Source of the DNA: Tachypleus tridentatus
Taxonomy: Eukaryota > Arthropoda > Merostomata > Xiphosura > Limulidae
Assembly: GCF_004210375.1 (NCBI RefSeq)
Contig: NC_134831.1
Location: forward strand, 46,844,035 to 46,908,034
Length of the DNA stretch: 64,000 nucleotides
Direction: 5' to 3'
The notes under the pieces were generated by a model. It ran no database searches and was not told the DNA's origin. It saw nothing but the letters and a program-made list of their open reading frames with translations. Below are positions 46,501 to 53,130 of this stretch, piece by piece. Position numbers and translations under genes: made by a program. The number at the start of each line of letters is the position of its first letter. Within the stretch, counting starts at the first letter, position 1.

Positions 46501-48463
46501 AGATGAATAGAACCTTTCCAGGAATCCACTTTCATGAGCACTTCTCCTTTCCTACTAGAGAATCCTGCTTGATGGCTAGATAACTTCAACACCACCTAGA
46601 GTGTTCCTTTTCTTTATATTAAATGATGCTTGCATCTCTTCACATATACTTCTTTCTTTGAATGGGTAGTACCCTTCAATAAGCACCTTATCTAGGTTTC
46701 TCAATCCTGGAAAAGTGTTTGCCACATACCAATACCCAAAAGTTGCTCCCTTTCAGGTTGTTCTTATTTTCTTCCCTTTATGTGGATTATTTGGTGATGA
46801 TTCACTCGGGCAAGTCCAAAGTTTTGTCATCTCAACTTTCAAGGAGGCACCTGATCCAGAATTCTCTGTTTATGGATAGAATCTCCTATTTTATACCCAT
46901 TCCAATTGGGTGAGTGTAATAGTGTGATGTTTCAGACACAGTGAACTTCATCAAAGACCATCTTATTTTCAGTGAGGCTGCATCCTTTCCGTGAGATGGG
47001 CCCCTTGATCCTCCAAGAATAAAAATCACAATGAAATGTTTCAAAGCTAAGAATTCCTATAAATATTATATATAAACATATGTTTTATACTGCAAAAGCT
47101 AAAGAATTCATTGAGTCTGTCTCCAGTTTTGAACCACTTCATCCAGGAATTTGTTTTTGCAATGTAAACAACAAATTACACATCAGGTGCATCAAATTGA
47201 CACATCTGATTTTACAGGTAACCTTGCATACATCTGAAAATTAATGCATAGATATCTATAACCTCCACTGTATGGTTCCAATAACTGTGAGACATCATTT
47301 GAAACTTTCTGTTCAAGCTCTATACAGTACAATAACCTAAAATGGTTCTAATATATATATTTCAAAGACTGTCTTATCATTATTAAAACTACACAGAAAA
47401 AATTTCTACTCAAGTCAGAAAGTAAGTCATAAGTGAAAAAAATAATTGTTTTTCATATTGCAACACATATGCTTGCAAAAATAAAATTTTACAATTTAAC
47501 AAAAAATTAATTGGAAAAGTTTTAATGTACATGCTGTTGTCGCTTGAAAATTATGGATAAAATTTTGAAATAACTTGTATGGTGGGTCTTTAATGTAAGG
47601 AATATTTTTGTTATTGTTGTCTAAAACACAAATACTTTACAGTGCCATTCTGGAATCCTAGGAGGTGGTCACTATGTATCCTATGCCTGTAACCCAAACA
47701 ATCATTGGTATTGTTACAATGACAGCAGCTGTAAGGTGAGTTAATAGTATTTCTGTTGTTAGTGTATTTCATAATTTAAAACACACAAAACAGCATCTGT
47801 AGTTGGTGGTGTTAATAGCAATTGTAAAGTGAGTTAGTACTTCTGTTTTTAATTATTAAAATTGGTGTAATATTGTCTCAGTTAATTTACACAAAAATCA
47901 AAATGTATGGATGGTATTGTGACAATGATAATAGCTATAAAGGGAGTGTGTGTGTGTGTGTATATTCATCATAGTACTGTTGTTCCTAATAAAGAAAAAC
48001 AATTGTTGCTATATGTCAACAGCAGCCATTTTAAAGGTGAGTTAGTACTTATGTTATTAATGATATAAATAGCTTATACATTGTCTTAAGACTTTTTCAG
48101 AATCAAGTCAACACTAGTGATACCTGTTGTTAGAATGATAGCATTGTTTAATTCAAAACACTTTTTATAACAAGCAGGCTATCTAAATAACCAGAAATTT
48201 GAGCTCATCAAACTCAACGTGCATGACTTGGATAAAATAAAAATTAAATAATAAATAAATTAAAAAAAAAAACTTCCAATATTTCTTCACAGGAGGTGAC
48301 ACTTGACCAAATTGATATCAACTCTGCATATATACTTTTCTATGAACGTGAGGGTATTGATTACAACAGCTACCTCCCAAATGTTGAGGGCATGCTACCA
48401 GATACAAAGGACATTGATGATGAGTTTGAAAGTGATTTTCGAAAAATATGTTGTCTCCAGTGA
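10434..48463 (+). CDS. USP32: USP32-type ubiquitin carboxyl-terminal hydrolase, 3' ten exons (gene 5' end outside window)
   Basis: Ten exons at 10434-10572, 15381-15544, 16022-16222, 17333-17523, 30103-30189, 35643-35763, 36989-37180, 38052-38498, 47643-47735 and 48293-48463 join without a phase break into 1806 nt (601 residues plus stop). Seen: VYFLSSQKTRPTLFG, cysteine pairs CAWC/CLGC and YYCSKC, IIHLKRFQLMNGKW, the His box GILGGGHYVSYA with YNDSS, and a C-terminus ending FRKICCLQ. These follow human USP32 in order. Known: USP32 is a membrane-associated cysteine protease that removes ubiquitin and acts at Golgi/endosomal membranes; its N-terminal EF hands, DUSP domain and Cys box would lie upstream. 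The catalytic Cys is not in the window. Introns reach 12.6 kb (17524-30102) and are loaded with transposons. USP6 is a primate-specific relative and is not expected here. Confidence 0.95.
10573..12750. other. USP32 intron sequence, mostly featureless
   Basis: It contains one two-copy tandem repeat (10716-10833). No conserved peptide, terminal repeat or RNA gene was seen on either strand. Confidence 0.5.
10716..10833. repeat. Two-copy 59-bp tandem duplication
   Basis: TCTTTTGTAAAGATGTGTTT starts at 10716 and again at 10775, and the copies continue in step through ATAAGTAGAAATGTTGTCAT with few differences, so the duplication is recent. Confidence 0.9.
12757..15055 (+). mobile_element. Decayed LTR retrotransposon (Ty3/gypsy-like)
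   Basis: Similar segments at 12757-12805 and 15003-15051 (GTATTTGGAATTAAGCC versus GTATTTGAAATTAGGCC, both continuing to CCTGTAGAAAYATTATA) look like parts of the two LTRs. Between them are gag and protease traces: a zinc-knuckle-like CYRCGNLA near 13530 and, at about 13760-13850, NMLIDIESATILFQPD, which aligns with the LIDTGS active site of retroviral-type aspartic proteases (the Thr and Gly are lost). Most of pol is missing or unrecognisable. Outer LTR edges could not be fixed. Confidence 0.55.
12806..12930 (+). mobile_element. tRNA-derived SINE (type II) inside the 5' LTR
   Basis: CCCACCAGTGGCACAGTGAT (A-box region) and GGGTTTCGATACCC (B box) form a tRNA-like head, followed by a tail ending in AATAAACAAA. 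It is bracketed by AAACATTATA (12796-12805 and 12931-12940), a 10-bp target duplication. The LTR copy at 15003 lacks this insertion. Confidence 0.88.
15052..15380. other. Intron before USP32 exon b
   Basis: Contains a TG-rich stretch near 15150-15170 and pyrimidine-rich acceptor sequence. No other feature. Confidence 0.5.
15381..15544 (+). CDS. USP32: USP32 exon b (poorly conserved linker)
   Basis: The acceptor TTTGGTACAG and the donor GTAAGT give 2+162 nt. This converts the phase 1 left by the previous exon into the phase 0 needed by the next. The joined reading is MDLP-E-DLIIPCWKSPF, which resembles the DLPRPIFIP stretch of human USP32. The rest is Ser/Thr-rich linker. A stronger-looking acceptor at 15330-15331 opens the same frame earlier but breaks phase with exon a. 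A second donor, GTAAGA at 15533, would shorten the exon by four codons in frame. Confidence 0.7.
15843..15882 (-). repeat. Short fragment of a retroelement 3' tail
   Basis: AAGAAACCCACTTGAAGTAAA is the inverse of TTTATTTCAAGTGGGTTTCT at about 43586-43608. It is a small piece of the same dispersed family, between USP32 exons b and c. Confidence 0.55.
16022..16222 (+). CDS. USP32: USP32 exon c (Ser-rich linker into conserved AYHRK)
   Basis: The acceptor follows a clear pyrimidine tract (TCTCTCCTCTCTGTTAACTAG) split across 16001-16021; the donor is GTAAGA. It has 67 codons in phase 0. The first half is Pro/Ser-rich (SVPSSMSSSLVSTSSSVDL) and unconserved. The end, NFVVAYHRKV, matches human GYIIAVHRKM, where the catalytic fold resumes. 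Confidence 0.85.
16223..17332. other. USP32 intron c/d with a possible degraded SINE
   Basis: About 16680-16870 has a faint tRNA-like order (TGGCTTAATAGTTAGCATAT, then GTGGTTTTGCATACC) and a tail resembling type I SINEs, but is too diverged for certainty. A C-run then T-run occurs at 17221-17238. Confidence 0.35.
17333..17523 (+). CDS. USP32: USP32 exon d
   Basis: The acceptor is TTGCTAG and the donor is GTAGGT. It encodes IRQDVYFLSSQKTRPTLFGL and then LVLPCYDNTTHQDLYHSVWV, VSRFVSPLPP and NHAQDC. These are collinear with human ELYFLSSQKNRPSLFGMPL and VSRLASPLPPQEASNHAQDC. It ends in phase 2; the Cys codon TG/T is completed by the next exon 12.6 kb downstream. Confidence 0.95.
18040..19530. 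repeat. Degenerate minisatellite array 1
   Basis: Imperfect repeats of about 60-70 bp built on GAGACATATCAGAGATCCAA, CAGCTACATACA and a CTTAACAATGAAAC spacer run through the region. The same family recurs at 28865-29890. A homogenised 42-bp block sits inside at 18656-18949. Confidence 0.85.
18656..18949. repeat. Seven perfect or near-perfect 42-bp tandem repeats
   Basis: Each unit starts ATGAGACATGTCAGAAATCT and ends CACACAGGCTAACG. Six copies are essentially identical and the seventh differs at a few bases. Because 42 is divisible by three, the array reads as an open frame of 14-residue repeats (MRHVRNLEDTHRLT). This is a property of the period, not evidence of a gene. Confidence 0.97.
19842..20300. 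repeat. AT-rich dispersed repeat, copy 1 (partial)
   Basis: Shares CAATTTGACCTACCTTGTAA and CCACCATATAAATTAG with 30900-30950 (CAATTTCACCAACCTGATAA, CCACTATCAATAAAATTAG). The family is unclassified. The open frame at 20037-20276 is a chance product of this AT-rich DNA. Confidence 0.6.
20699..20960. repeat. Tandem duplication of about 130 bp
   Basis: ACTAGGGGAACATTCTGA begins at 20699 and again at 20834. Both copies continue through GCTATAGACAGTAGTAGGTG and GGAAGATGGGAGACTACTGT, differing by small deletions and one A/G change. Confidence 0.95.
22020..23033 (+). pseudogene. LINE copy A gag-like ORF1
   Basis: The frame from 22116 to 23033 is open except for TAG at 22485-22487. It contains CAHCSGKDHNAYEC (CX2CX4HX4C) and CINCNGTHPFYFRSC. 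The stop lies where copy B has TGG in KWLEEKE, so it is a recent point mutation. A frameshift spoils the knuckle before (CFQCQQF). The 3' end overlaps the endonuclease start by 23 bases in another frame. Confidence 0.85.
23011..23670 (+). pseudogene. LINE copy A ORF2, endonuclease part
   Basis: Starts MATLIQCNCQGLRSDLDGIK at 23011. Then CLSLQETFLK (the Glu of the AP-endonuclease family), TGA at about 23191, RTITVCSLYLLPRE, LENFNGHHPLWGS (normally GDFNAHHPLWG; the Asp is lost) and GNDHFPIL near the end. The catalytic loss plus the stop make it non-functional. Confidence 0.85.
24162..24382. mobile_element. hAT-type MITE inserted in LINE copy A
   Basis: Ends CAGGGGTTCTTAACC and GGTTAAGAACCACTG (one mismatch in 15), flanked by a perfect CTCTAGGT duplication (24154-24161 and 24383-24390). 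Copy B carries the uninterrupted site (ATACTCTAGGTGAAAGC near 40640), which proves insertion after the two LINE copies diverged. Internal GGGGTGCGA repeats; no coding capacity. Confidence 0.95.
24523..25523 (+). pseudogene. LINE copy A reverse transcriptase
   Basis: Conserved segments in several frames: LALHQSGSTSVGLDDIHYML, CKTLERMVNAYLVWFLESNN, LIRLETSIRLAFLKQHLVSI with FFDIEKVYDTTW (usually FFDLEKAYDTTW), the active-site YVDDFHISC near 25170, and ETKFLGLIFDRKLTFIPHIK. Frameshifts between blocks and a TGA after TTW abolish function. Confidence 0.88.
26079..26660 (+). pseudogene. LINE copy A RNase H and C-terminal tail
   Basis: VFTAKLYAISLALGHVE contains the Glu, IYTNSLSSLLALESL has Asn where RNase H has Asp, and IPGHVDICRNGLANTAAK matches the terminal GHxGIxGNExADxxAK motif in degraded form. 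It ends SQKEEVV-type basic tail and LCISHSFF, stopping early. Copy B lacks this whole block. Confidence 0.8.
27291..28864. other. Intronic AT-rich DNA
   Basis: CA-rich stretch near 27360 and purine/pyrimidine mixtures around 28340-28450 (TGTGTGCATGCACAC). No family or exon recognised. Confidence 0.5.
28865..29890. repeat. Degenerate minisatellite array 2, same family as array 1
   Basis: Units of about 62-66 bp with ATATCAGAGATCCAACAGCT and ACAACAAAACATGACTGGCA. Two adjacent units near 28900-29000 are nearly identical. Towards the end the orientation changes: GAAGCCAGTTGATCTCTG (about 29738) pairs with CAGAGATCAACTGGCTTTA (about 29833). Confidence 0.85.
30103..30189 (+). CDS. USP32: USP32 exon e (first zinc-finger cysteine pair)
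   Basis: The acceptor is TTTTTGCAG and the donor is GTTAGT. It reads DDSLGYEYPFTLKAVQKDG and then LLCAWCPWYR, nearly identical to human YQYPFTLRVVQKDGNSCAWC. The CxxC pair is the first half of the USP fingers zinc site. It starts and ends in phase 2, completing Cys at the start and Arg at the end. Confidence 0.95.
30780..31740. repeat. AT-rich dispersed repeat, copy 2 (about 1 kb)
   Basis: Two blocks in the same order and spacing as at 62730-63790: CTAAAACCTCCTAAATA with AAAGACTACAAAT, and about 0.8 kb further on AAAAGAGGATGTGACAGGTG with GCTCTGTAACCAAAT. No coding signature. It could be a MITE or solo LTR, but its ends are not defined. Confidence 0.6.
31741..32930. other. USP32 intron e/f, featureless AT-rich stretch
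   Basis: No conserved peptide or structured repeat seen on either strand. Confidence 0.5.
32940..33190 (+). mobile_element. Possible pogo/Tigger remnant (end plus transposase C-terminus)
   Basis: CAAATATAATGTGCACC near 32953 looks like a Tigger-type terminal repeat. About 33080-33195 then reads NAMDGMDYVTLGILEKDEAL ending KTDM-stop, resembling the acidic SNALDGTEDD tail of pogo-family transposases. Everything between is missing. Confidence 0.35.
33249..33402 (+). mobile_element. tRNA-SINE type I, 5'-truncated
   Basis: CAATCCCACTATTCAATAGT, AGCCCAAGGGTTGATAGAGG and the tail CAAGTAGCTTTATACAGAAA parallel the body of the full type I copy at 34975. The tRNA-like head is missing. Confidence 0.8.
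33403..34970. other. USP32 intron e/f, featureless AT-rich stretch
   Basis: Short simple AT tracts only; nothing recognised. Confidence 0.5.
34975..35252 (+). mobile_element. tRNA-SINE type I, near full length
   Basis: Head TGGCCAGGTGGTTAGGGCAC (A-box region) and GGTTCAAATCC (B box), a body with CCCACTATTCAACTGTAAAA and GGTGTTGGGTGGTGATGA, and a tail TTCAAAAACAAACAAAC. This is the SINE type I associate with horseshoe crabs. It is a pseudogene-like insertion, not a functional tRNA gene. Confidence 0.88.
35643..35763 (+). CDS. USP32: USP32 exon f
   Basis: The acceptor is ATTAACAG and the donor is GTATTT. It reads FCLGCSVDYCGADFNFASAY and then IAIDWDPTALHLRYQTSQEK, matching human FCRGCKIDCGEDRAFIGNAY and IAVDWDPTALHLRYQTSQER. 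The CLGC pair continues the zinc-binding region begun in the preceding exon. Confidence 0.95.
36175..36468. mobile_element. Foldback (long inverted repeat) MITE
   Basis: Left arm ACAAAGACAAGTAGGGATCA continues to TTTTAATGCTACAAAAACTG and AGTTACTTG. The right arm is its inverse, from AAGTAACTCAGTTTTGTAGT through TGTAGCATTAAAACCTTCTA to AATCCCTACTTGTCTTTATG. Arms are about 90-130 bp around a short unpaired centre. No coding sequence; superfamily not assigned. Confidence 0.85.
36469..36988. other. Intron before USP32 exon g
   Basis: AT-rich, no feature besides the acceptor. Confidence 0.5.
36989..37180 (+). CDS. USP32: USP32 exon g (second zinc-finger pair)
   Basis: The acceptor is ACTTGTAG and the donor is GTTAGT. 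There are 64 codons in phase 0, including RRGQTEPISLHDCLDAFTKE, LGEEEKYYCSKCKQYQLASK and LQIWRLPPVL. YYCSKC is the second CxxC of the USP zinc-binding fingers. The exon ends exactly where IIHLKRF begins in the next one. Confidence 0.96.
37181..38051. other. Intron between USP32 exons g and h
   Basis: Around 37388-37452, GTGGGTCATGTGGG occurs twice with an intervening GACCCACTGGTGGGTC, a small direct/inverted repeat. The rest is unremarkable. Confidence 0.5.
38052..38498 (+). CDS. USP32: USP32 exon h (HLKRF strand plus acidic/Ser linker)
   Basis: The acceptor is TTGTCCAG and the donor is GTAAGT. There are 149 codons in phase 0. It opens with IIHLKRFQLMNGKWVKSHKV, the conserved USP strand. After SVPREAVLNF comes a low-complexity Asn/Gln/Ser/Lys linker, then YRLYALV where the fold resumes. 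The linker (about 100 residues) is clearly shorter than the one I recall in human USP32 between VPRD and YNLYAIS. Confidence 0.96.
39375..39893 (+). pseudogene. LINE copy B gag-like fragment
   Basis: Open for 172 codons (TPHATLNSSRVFIFEKDLKS, then ITKASYLNCRVQPYIPNPP). The zinc-knuckle part then falls out of frame. It matches copy A at about 22010-22500, where the corresponding frame is also damaged, and helps to separate ancestral from copy-specific mutations. Confidence 0.8.
40560..41800 (+). pseudogene. LINE copy B reverse transcriptase
   Basis: CLCKTLERMVNAHLF, ILFDIEKAYDTTW-like sequence near 41200, LGVPQGCVLSVTPFSIKINA, YVDDFHISCQLSNMRH near 41400 and ETKFLGLIFDCKMTFIPHIK, in several frames. 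LGVPQGCVLS is intact here while copy A reads LESEQGCVLS. Confidence 0.87.
42412..43130. other. Intronic AT-rich DNA
   Basis: Nothing recognised beyond simple AT tracts. Confidence 0.5.
43133..43245 (+). mobile_element. tRNA-SINE type III, diverged
   Basis: GTTCTCTAGTGGATGAACAG and CAGGGTTTGATTCTC (B box) followed by a GGTAGACACAGCAG tail. The structure is like the inverse copy at 53131, which has the same TAAGTYTAC and CACTAAAATCAGGG-type core. Confidence 0.6.
43500..43612 (+). repeat. Retroelement 3' tail fragment (Penelope- or LINE-like)
   Basis: CCTGAAGATGATCTAAGAAG, GTTGAAATGTTGTTCT, then AATACCCATACCAGTCGTCT and TTTCAAGTGGGTTTCTT. The hairpin followed by GTTGAAACGTTGTTCT-type sequence is a motif I associate with 3' ends of arthropod Penelope-like elements. 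A piece recurs inverted at 15843. Confidence 0.5.
44220..46990 (-). other. Pyrimidine-rich block, probably decayed minus-strand coding sequence of unknown family
   Basis: The + strand is C/T-rich over about 2.7 kb. The minus strand reads protein-like but broken segments, for example MEETIQREIMNTLQWIVSPI followed by a Lys/Arg/Glu-rich stretch (45523-45723), and further segments at 46150-46600 such as ENPKVNKTVGFGVSRDLEIS. No reverse transcriptase, integrase or host domain was recognised. An old transposon is the likeliest reading; an unrelated processed gene cannot be excluded. A SINE sits inside at 45831. Confidence 0.35.
45831..45946 (+). mobile_element. tRNA-SINE type II, diverged
   Basis: CTCAGTGGTACAACATTATG and GGGTTTCAACACCC (B box), then TTGGTGGGCAGAGCACGGAG and GTGTAGCTTTGTACTTCATT, collinear with the copy at 12806-12930. 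Confidence 0.85.
47643..47735 (+). CDS. USP32: USP32 exon i (catalytic His box)
   Basis: The acceptor is CTTTACAG and the donor is GTGAGT. There are 31 codons: CHSGILGGGHYVSYACNPNN, then HWYCYNDSSCK. The catalytic His codon is at 47670-47672. The Asn-Asp of YNDSS supplies the third residue of the triad in USPs. The downstream intron carries degenerate copies of the 3' edge of this exon. Confidence 0.97.
47720..48050 (+). repeat. Degenerate repeats of the USP32 exon i/intron junction
   Basis: The exon edge and donor (GGTATTGTTACAATGACAGC ... AAG/GTGAGTTAATA) reappear three times with decay: GGTGGTGTTAATAGCAATTG with AAAGTGAGTTAGTACTT (donor-like site at 47829), GGTATTGTGACAATGATAAT with AAAGGGAGTGTG (47942), and CAACAGCAGCC with AAAGGTGAGTTAGTACTT (48037). 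Spacings are 93, 113 and 95 bp. The real donor at 47736 is set by the reading frame. Confidence 0.75.
48293..48463 (+). CDS. USP32: USP32 terminal exon with CaaX-like end
   Basis: The acceptor is TTCTTCACAG and the stop is TGA at 48461-48463. It reads EVTLDQIDINSAYILFYERE, GIDYNSYLPN, DIDDEFESDFRKICCLQ, collinear with human SAYILFYEQQGIDYAQFLP and DEDFESDYKKYCVLQ. The last four residues, CCLQ, fit a prenylation CaaX box like human CVLQ, which supports the chosen stop. Confidence 0.97.
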   Translation, partial: EVTLDQIDINSAYILFYEREGIDYNSYLPNVEGMLPDTKDIDDEFESDFRKICCLQ

Positions 48464-49844
48464 TATCTCATTTTTATCCTTTTGTTGTTGTATTGCCTTT
48501 GCTTCAAAGTAATCAATGTTGCAAGCCTGTGTGTGTGTTGTAAAGTGTTTCCCATGATTCAAGTTCTATGTCAAAGTGACCTTAAGAGGATAGTCAGTCT
48601 ACATTGTTTGGCCTGTGATCACTTGCTTTATATACCTTAGTGACGTCATGGCTTTTGTACAGTGTGATTTTCTAAACCCATTGCTTACTCAAAATTAATA
48701 ACTGGTAATTATATATAAGACATCCAATTTTTCTTCATTTTCAACATTGGTAATTATCTGATGAGAAGCATTTTTTAAACATTTGGGATATGTTACAATC
48801 ACTCAATTGAATGATTTATATTTATGTTATGAATACTAATTCTTTTTTTTTTCCAAATGACTAATATGTTGAACATTTTAAATTTTGTGGATAAGCTTGA
48901 GCATTTTGTTATAGAATGTCAATTTTCTTTTCTTCAAACTTACATAGGATCCTTTTTATTGTTCTAGAATACACAACCACGTTTTTAGTTCAGATTCAGC
49001 ACCTTGCCTTGCTTGTATCTGCTTCTTAAACAAGTAACTGTACTATTAATTTGTGGAAGTTATAGCTGTTTATGTATATAATTTTATAATACTGAAAACT
49101 GATAATTATCGTATAAACACTTTTGTTACAAATAATAATATTGTTCCTGTTGTGTACCATGTACATTTATTAGAAAGAAAAATACTTTTTATTGACTTTG
49201 CTAGTTATTTTTGTACATTGTTTCTTATTTGCTCAAAAATCTTATATAGCAGATACCTTGCCAGTGTTTACATTAACGTTATGGTCACAAGAATTGCTTC
49301 ACAGCTAGAGTTGACACATTTGTAAACTTTAGTTTAAGTAGTTACTTTAACTCCTTAATATCCATTTTCAGTACAGTTATTGTTCTAGATTTAGCATCTC
49401 AGTCAACCATCAAGTAGAATTTGTGCATGTGATATTTTTATCAACAATCTTTCTTAAGAATATGAATATCAGGAAAGAAAATAAGTTAAAAATGCTCCAT
49501 TAAGTTTTTGTAATAATGAAAATGTTTTTAAAATCATTTTATTTGACCTTGTAGTCATAGCAAACTTGAAGTTTGTAAATATTGATGTACCTTGTAAATA
49601 AGATGAGATATTTATAAAAGGCTAAATACAAGTTTGAATGTCAATTTATTCTTTTTGACATAAGACTGGAGCAGACAGTGCTTAAAAAGACATAAATAGT
49701 ATCATATGAAAACTCGTATTTAGTATGGTATTTGAACCTGGTCATTTTTACTAAATCATTACAGGTTTAAGTCAAATGAATAAGGTATTGTGTGCATCAG
49801 CAAAAGGCAGTATGTAATAATCAAAGATGTATGTCATATTATAG

Positions 49845-49850
49845 AATAAA
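49845..49850 (+). promoter_or_regulatory. Candidate USP32 polyadenylation signal
   Basis: This is the first AATAAA on the + strand after the USP32 stop that I could find, and it is followed at once by a T-rich run. It would give a 3' UTR of about 1.4 kb. The 48464-49844 stretch between holds no other recognisable feature. AT-rich DNA makes chance AATAAA common, so this is only a candidate. Confidence 0.4.
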
Positions 49851-51950
49851 TGTTTTTTTTTTTTTTAGAAGAAGGATATCAAGTATTTATAAAATCCAAA
49901 TATTTTAAAGTTTATATTTACTTTTAAATTTGGAAACACCTTCAATAACCTAATAAAATAAGTGTAGTAACATTTGTTTTACAATTTGATAAGCCACTTC
50001 ATTCATTCCATTATTTCTAATATATGAATTGTGAACACAGTTGTTGAATACTGAGGTCAAAGGAGACTGAAGAAGCTTGAAATAATGGTTAGAGTAAGTT
50101 TTATTCAATACATGTCAATACAGCTTTGTCAGTTGTACATGGAATTAATCATGGCTCAAGATCTCTTTTCACAAAAAACAAAAAAAAACAAGGTGCTTCA
50201 TGAGTAATAATGTAAGTATATGCTGCTTTCTATTTCTGATCTATAAATTATTAAAATCCAGATATCAAAGGTCTGAAATGGCTGTAGTTTTGGTTGAGAC
50301 TGTTACAATCTTTGTACATGTTGTTTATCCATTCATTGCAAAAACACTTTGTTGTCGTTATTAACCAATGAGCTTAAAATTAGTTTTCAAGCCAGAAAAC
50401 TATTTCACAAACACTTTAATAAAATATTTGAACTAAAGAAAATTCTATATGATTATGATAATTCTGCATTAACCCAATAATGATGACGTTTTCCAGATGT
50501 TATGTAATGCTTTAAATTTCTTTCCAGTAATAAAACCAGTGAATAACATTAATACTTGACAAGAACTTTCATAAAAGTATGTGGTTTGAGAAAAATAAAA
50601 TATTAATATTTTCTAGTATTTCAACCAAACATATTTTTTAATATTCTAATGTCAAATTGATTTGATGTTAGAATATTGGTTTTTATCTTAGTTTTCACAT
50701 TTCACTTGCATAACCTCTAGAACCTCCTAAATGAATACCAAATGTTTTTTAAGGTAAATATTTATATTTCTTTACCATATCACTAACTCCAGATATTATC
50801 ATCAGTGTTCAATGCAATGAAGTGTTTAAAATCAAGAAATATGTACTATTTAGCTATTCATTGAATAAATATACTTGGGTTTTATGCATAACTGCATATC
50901 TTTACCTTTCCACATACAGTTTACTTTCAATGTTGTATTTTCCTTTTTTAACCTTTACAATTTATTATTTATGTCAACACATGTCAGTAGGTACACAAGG
51001 GTGATAGAACAGTATGAAAGTTCAGTCACTGGAAACATCTATTTGTAATATAAGCCTTGCAGAGTGAGAGAATGCTTTATTTTATAAAAGTTATAAACCT
51101 TTTAAATATGAATTTTAAAACACAAACAGTGCATAATTAACTAAAATATAAAAAGTAAAACCTGAATACACTTCAACTCTCTAACTATAACATATTTAAG
51201 TAAGAAACAACTAAAGTGATATTGTGAACAAAGCATCCAACATCTACCCACGGACAACAGCTTGGTGCCAGTTTAAAAATAACCACTGTAGAATTATAGT
51301 GTACAATGAGCTCTTTCTAATTACAAGTTACATGTACTTTCAAGATGTACATGTTTAGTCAAGGTCACCATGAAGGTGGGCATGGCACCTGTCACAAGTT
51401 AAATATCATTTGTTGTTTCATCTACATTCACTGAAAATACTTTGAAACATGTGTTAGAAAATCAATTAAACTTCATTCTTGTGTATGTTACTTGTACATC
51501 ACCACCCCTTATGCTTCAAGCTATTTTGTCAAATTTTGACATTTACTTATAGCTCGAGTCATGACACAAAAGTGAGAGACTTCATTATAGTTTGTTTCTT
51601 TTGAAATAAGCAACGATAAACTAAAACTTTCAACTATAACATATTTGATAAGGGTTATATCATTAAAATACACTGATAGTAAAGTGGTTTAATTAAATTT
51701 TGTATATAATTCAGTGGCATGCACAGAGTTTTAAAAATGGCATCATTGTTTTTGGGTTAATATGATACTAGTTCTGGCAATTAACTATCTATTTGAGAAT
51801 TATTAGAAATGTTCCACACTTCTTTACAGCATCATTAGCCACATTCATTATGGCTATACTTCTAACACATGATTAATACATTCTAGTGTTATAAATTTTG
51901 TTTCATTCTACTTAACTGTTTGTTAAACACATGTAATAATTGTGAGCACA
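49851..51950. other. Intergenic AT-rich DNA after USP32
   Basis: Contains a small piece of the AT-rich dispersed family at about 50690-50780 (TAGAACCTCCTAAATGAATA). No exon or RNA gene seen. Confidence 0.5.
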
Positions 51951-51969
51951 CTGGTTCACACGACTGAAA

Positions 51970-52275
51970 TTTTACTTATGTGGACTGTTGATGAGAACAC
52001 ATATGGCAATATGGATTGTATAGTAGTCTTATGAACCAATGCATTTACAATATGAACTGTGGTGTTATGGACTACTGCATGTATGACCATATGTAAAGTA
52101 TATTTTTAGTCTTATGGACCACTTTCTTATCATGTGTACTGTATAGTAGTCTTGCAGACCAATGCCTGTATGACTAAAATTGTAGTGGTCTTGTGAACTG
52201 GGTAATGTCCAGTGATGTAGATTTGTGAAGTCTTGTGGACCAGTGCATGACCATGTGGATTGTATAACAATTCCC
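51970..52275. repeat. Degenerate tandem repeat, about 50-60 bp period
   Basis: Variants of TAGTAGTCTTATGAACCAAT, GCATGTATGACCATATG and GTGGATTGTATA recur four to five times. The copies are diverged, and no single unit is perfect. Confidence 0.7.
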
Positions 52276-53130
52276 ACCAAAAAAAACTATTAAAGTACTT
52301 TTTTGTTAAATTTAAGTCATGGTTTACAGTTTATTTTAATGACAAACAGGTTGAAACTTATTAATAGTAGATAAGTTATTATTTTGTCAAAATGACTTGA
52401 ATGTTTAATCAGTTTTATATAGAAATATTCAGTAACACTTCTAATTTTTTTCTCTTCCTTCCATAATAACAGTAGTAAATGTTTACTGAAAGATTTCTTG
52501 TGAATTATGATGATTTGAAACCATCAAGGAATAATTTAGTGCCAAATTTTGATCAGCTGTGTAATTAGTGTCCAGTAGATGTTGTATACAACAGGTTTGT
52601 GGAATTTACCTTCAATAGCTTTGAATAGTGTAAACTTTAATTCTCAAAGTAATTTGTGATTTTTATATTAGTTTCCATTCTAGTCTTAATTAATCCATCA
52701 TTAGCAAGATTCCAAAACTCAGACTTGTTACTTTTGCAAAATAGCAATTACTATGATTCTAGTTTTAAACCATATATATTTAACTTCTGACTCATATCTT
52801 TTAAGATAAGTAATACTTAATTATATAATATCCCTATCATACTTTATTTTATATATTATCACTGATTTTATCACCAGGTGTAGTTTGTTGGAACTAAATG
52901 ATATTCACACATTTAATTTTGTAATCTTGCAGATAGAACAGTAGAGGAAACAACAGATTTAATATGTTCTACTTTTTTGCTGCCTAACTGTTGTGGAAGA
53001 CAAAGTCCCAACCACTCTACATGTATTTAATTCTTTATTAATAATGCATGATTAAAGATTTAGTGAATTTTGTCAAGACATTCCGATAAAAATAACTGAC
53101 AAACTCACATACACAAACTATAAACTTTCA
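52276..53130. other. Intergenic AT-rich DNA
   Basis: Nothing recognised. Confidence 0.5.
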
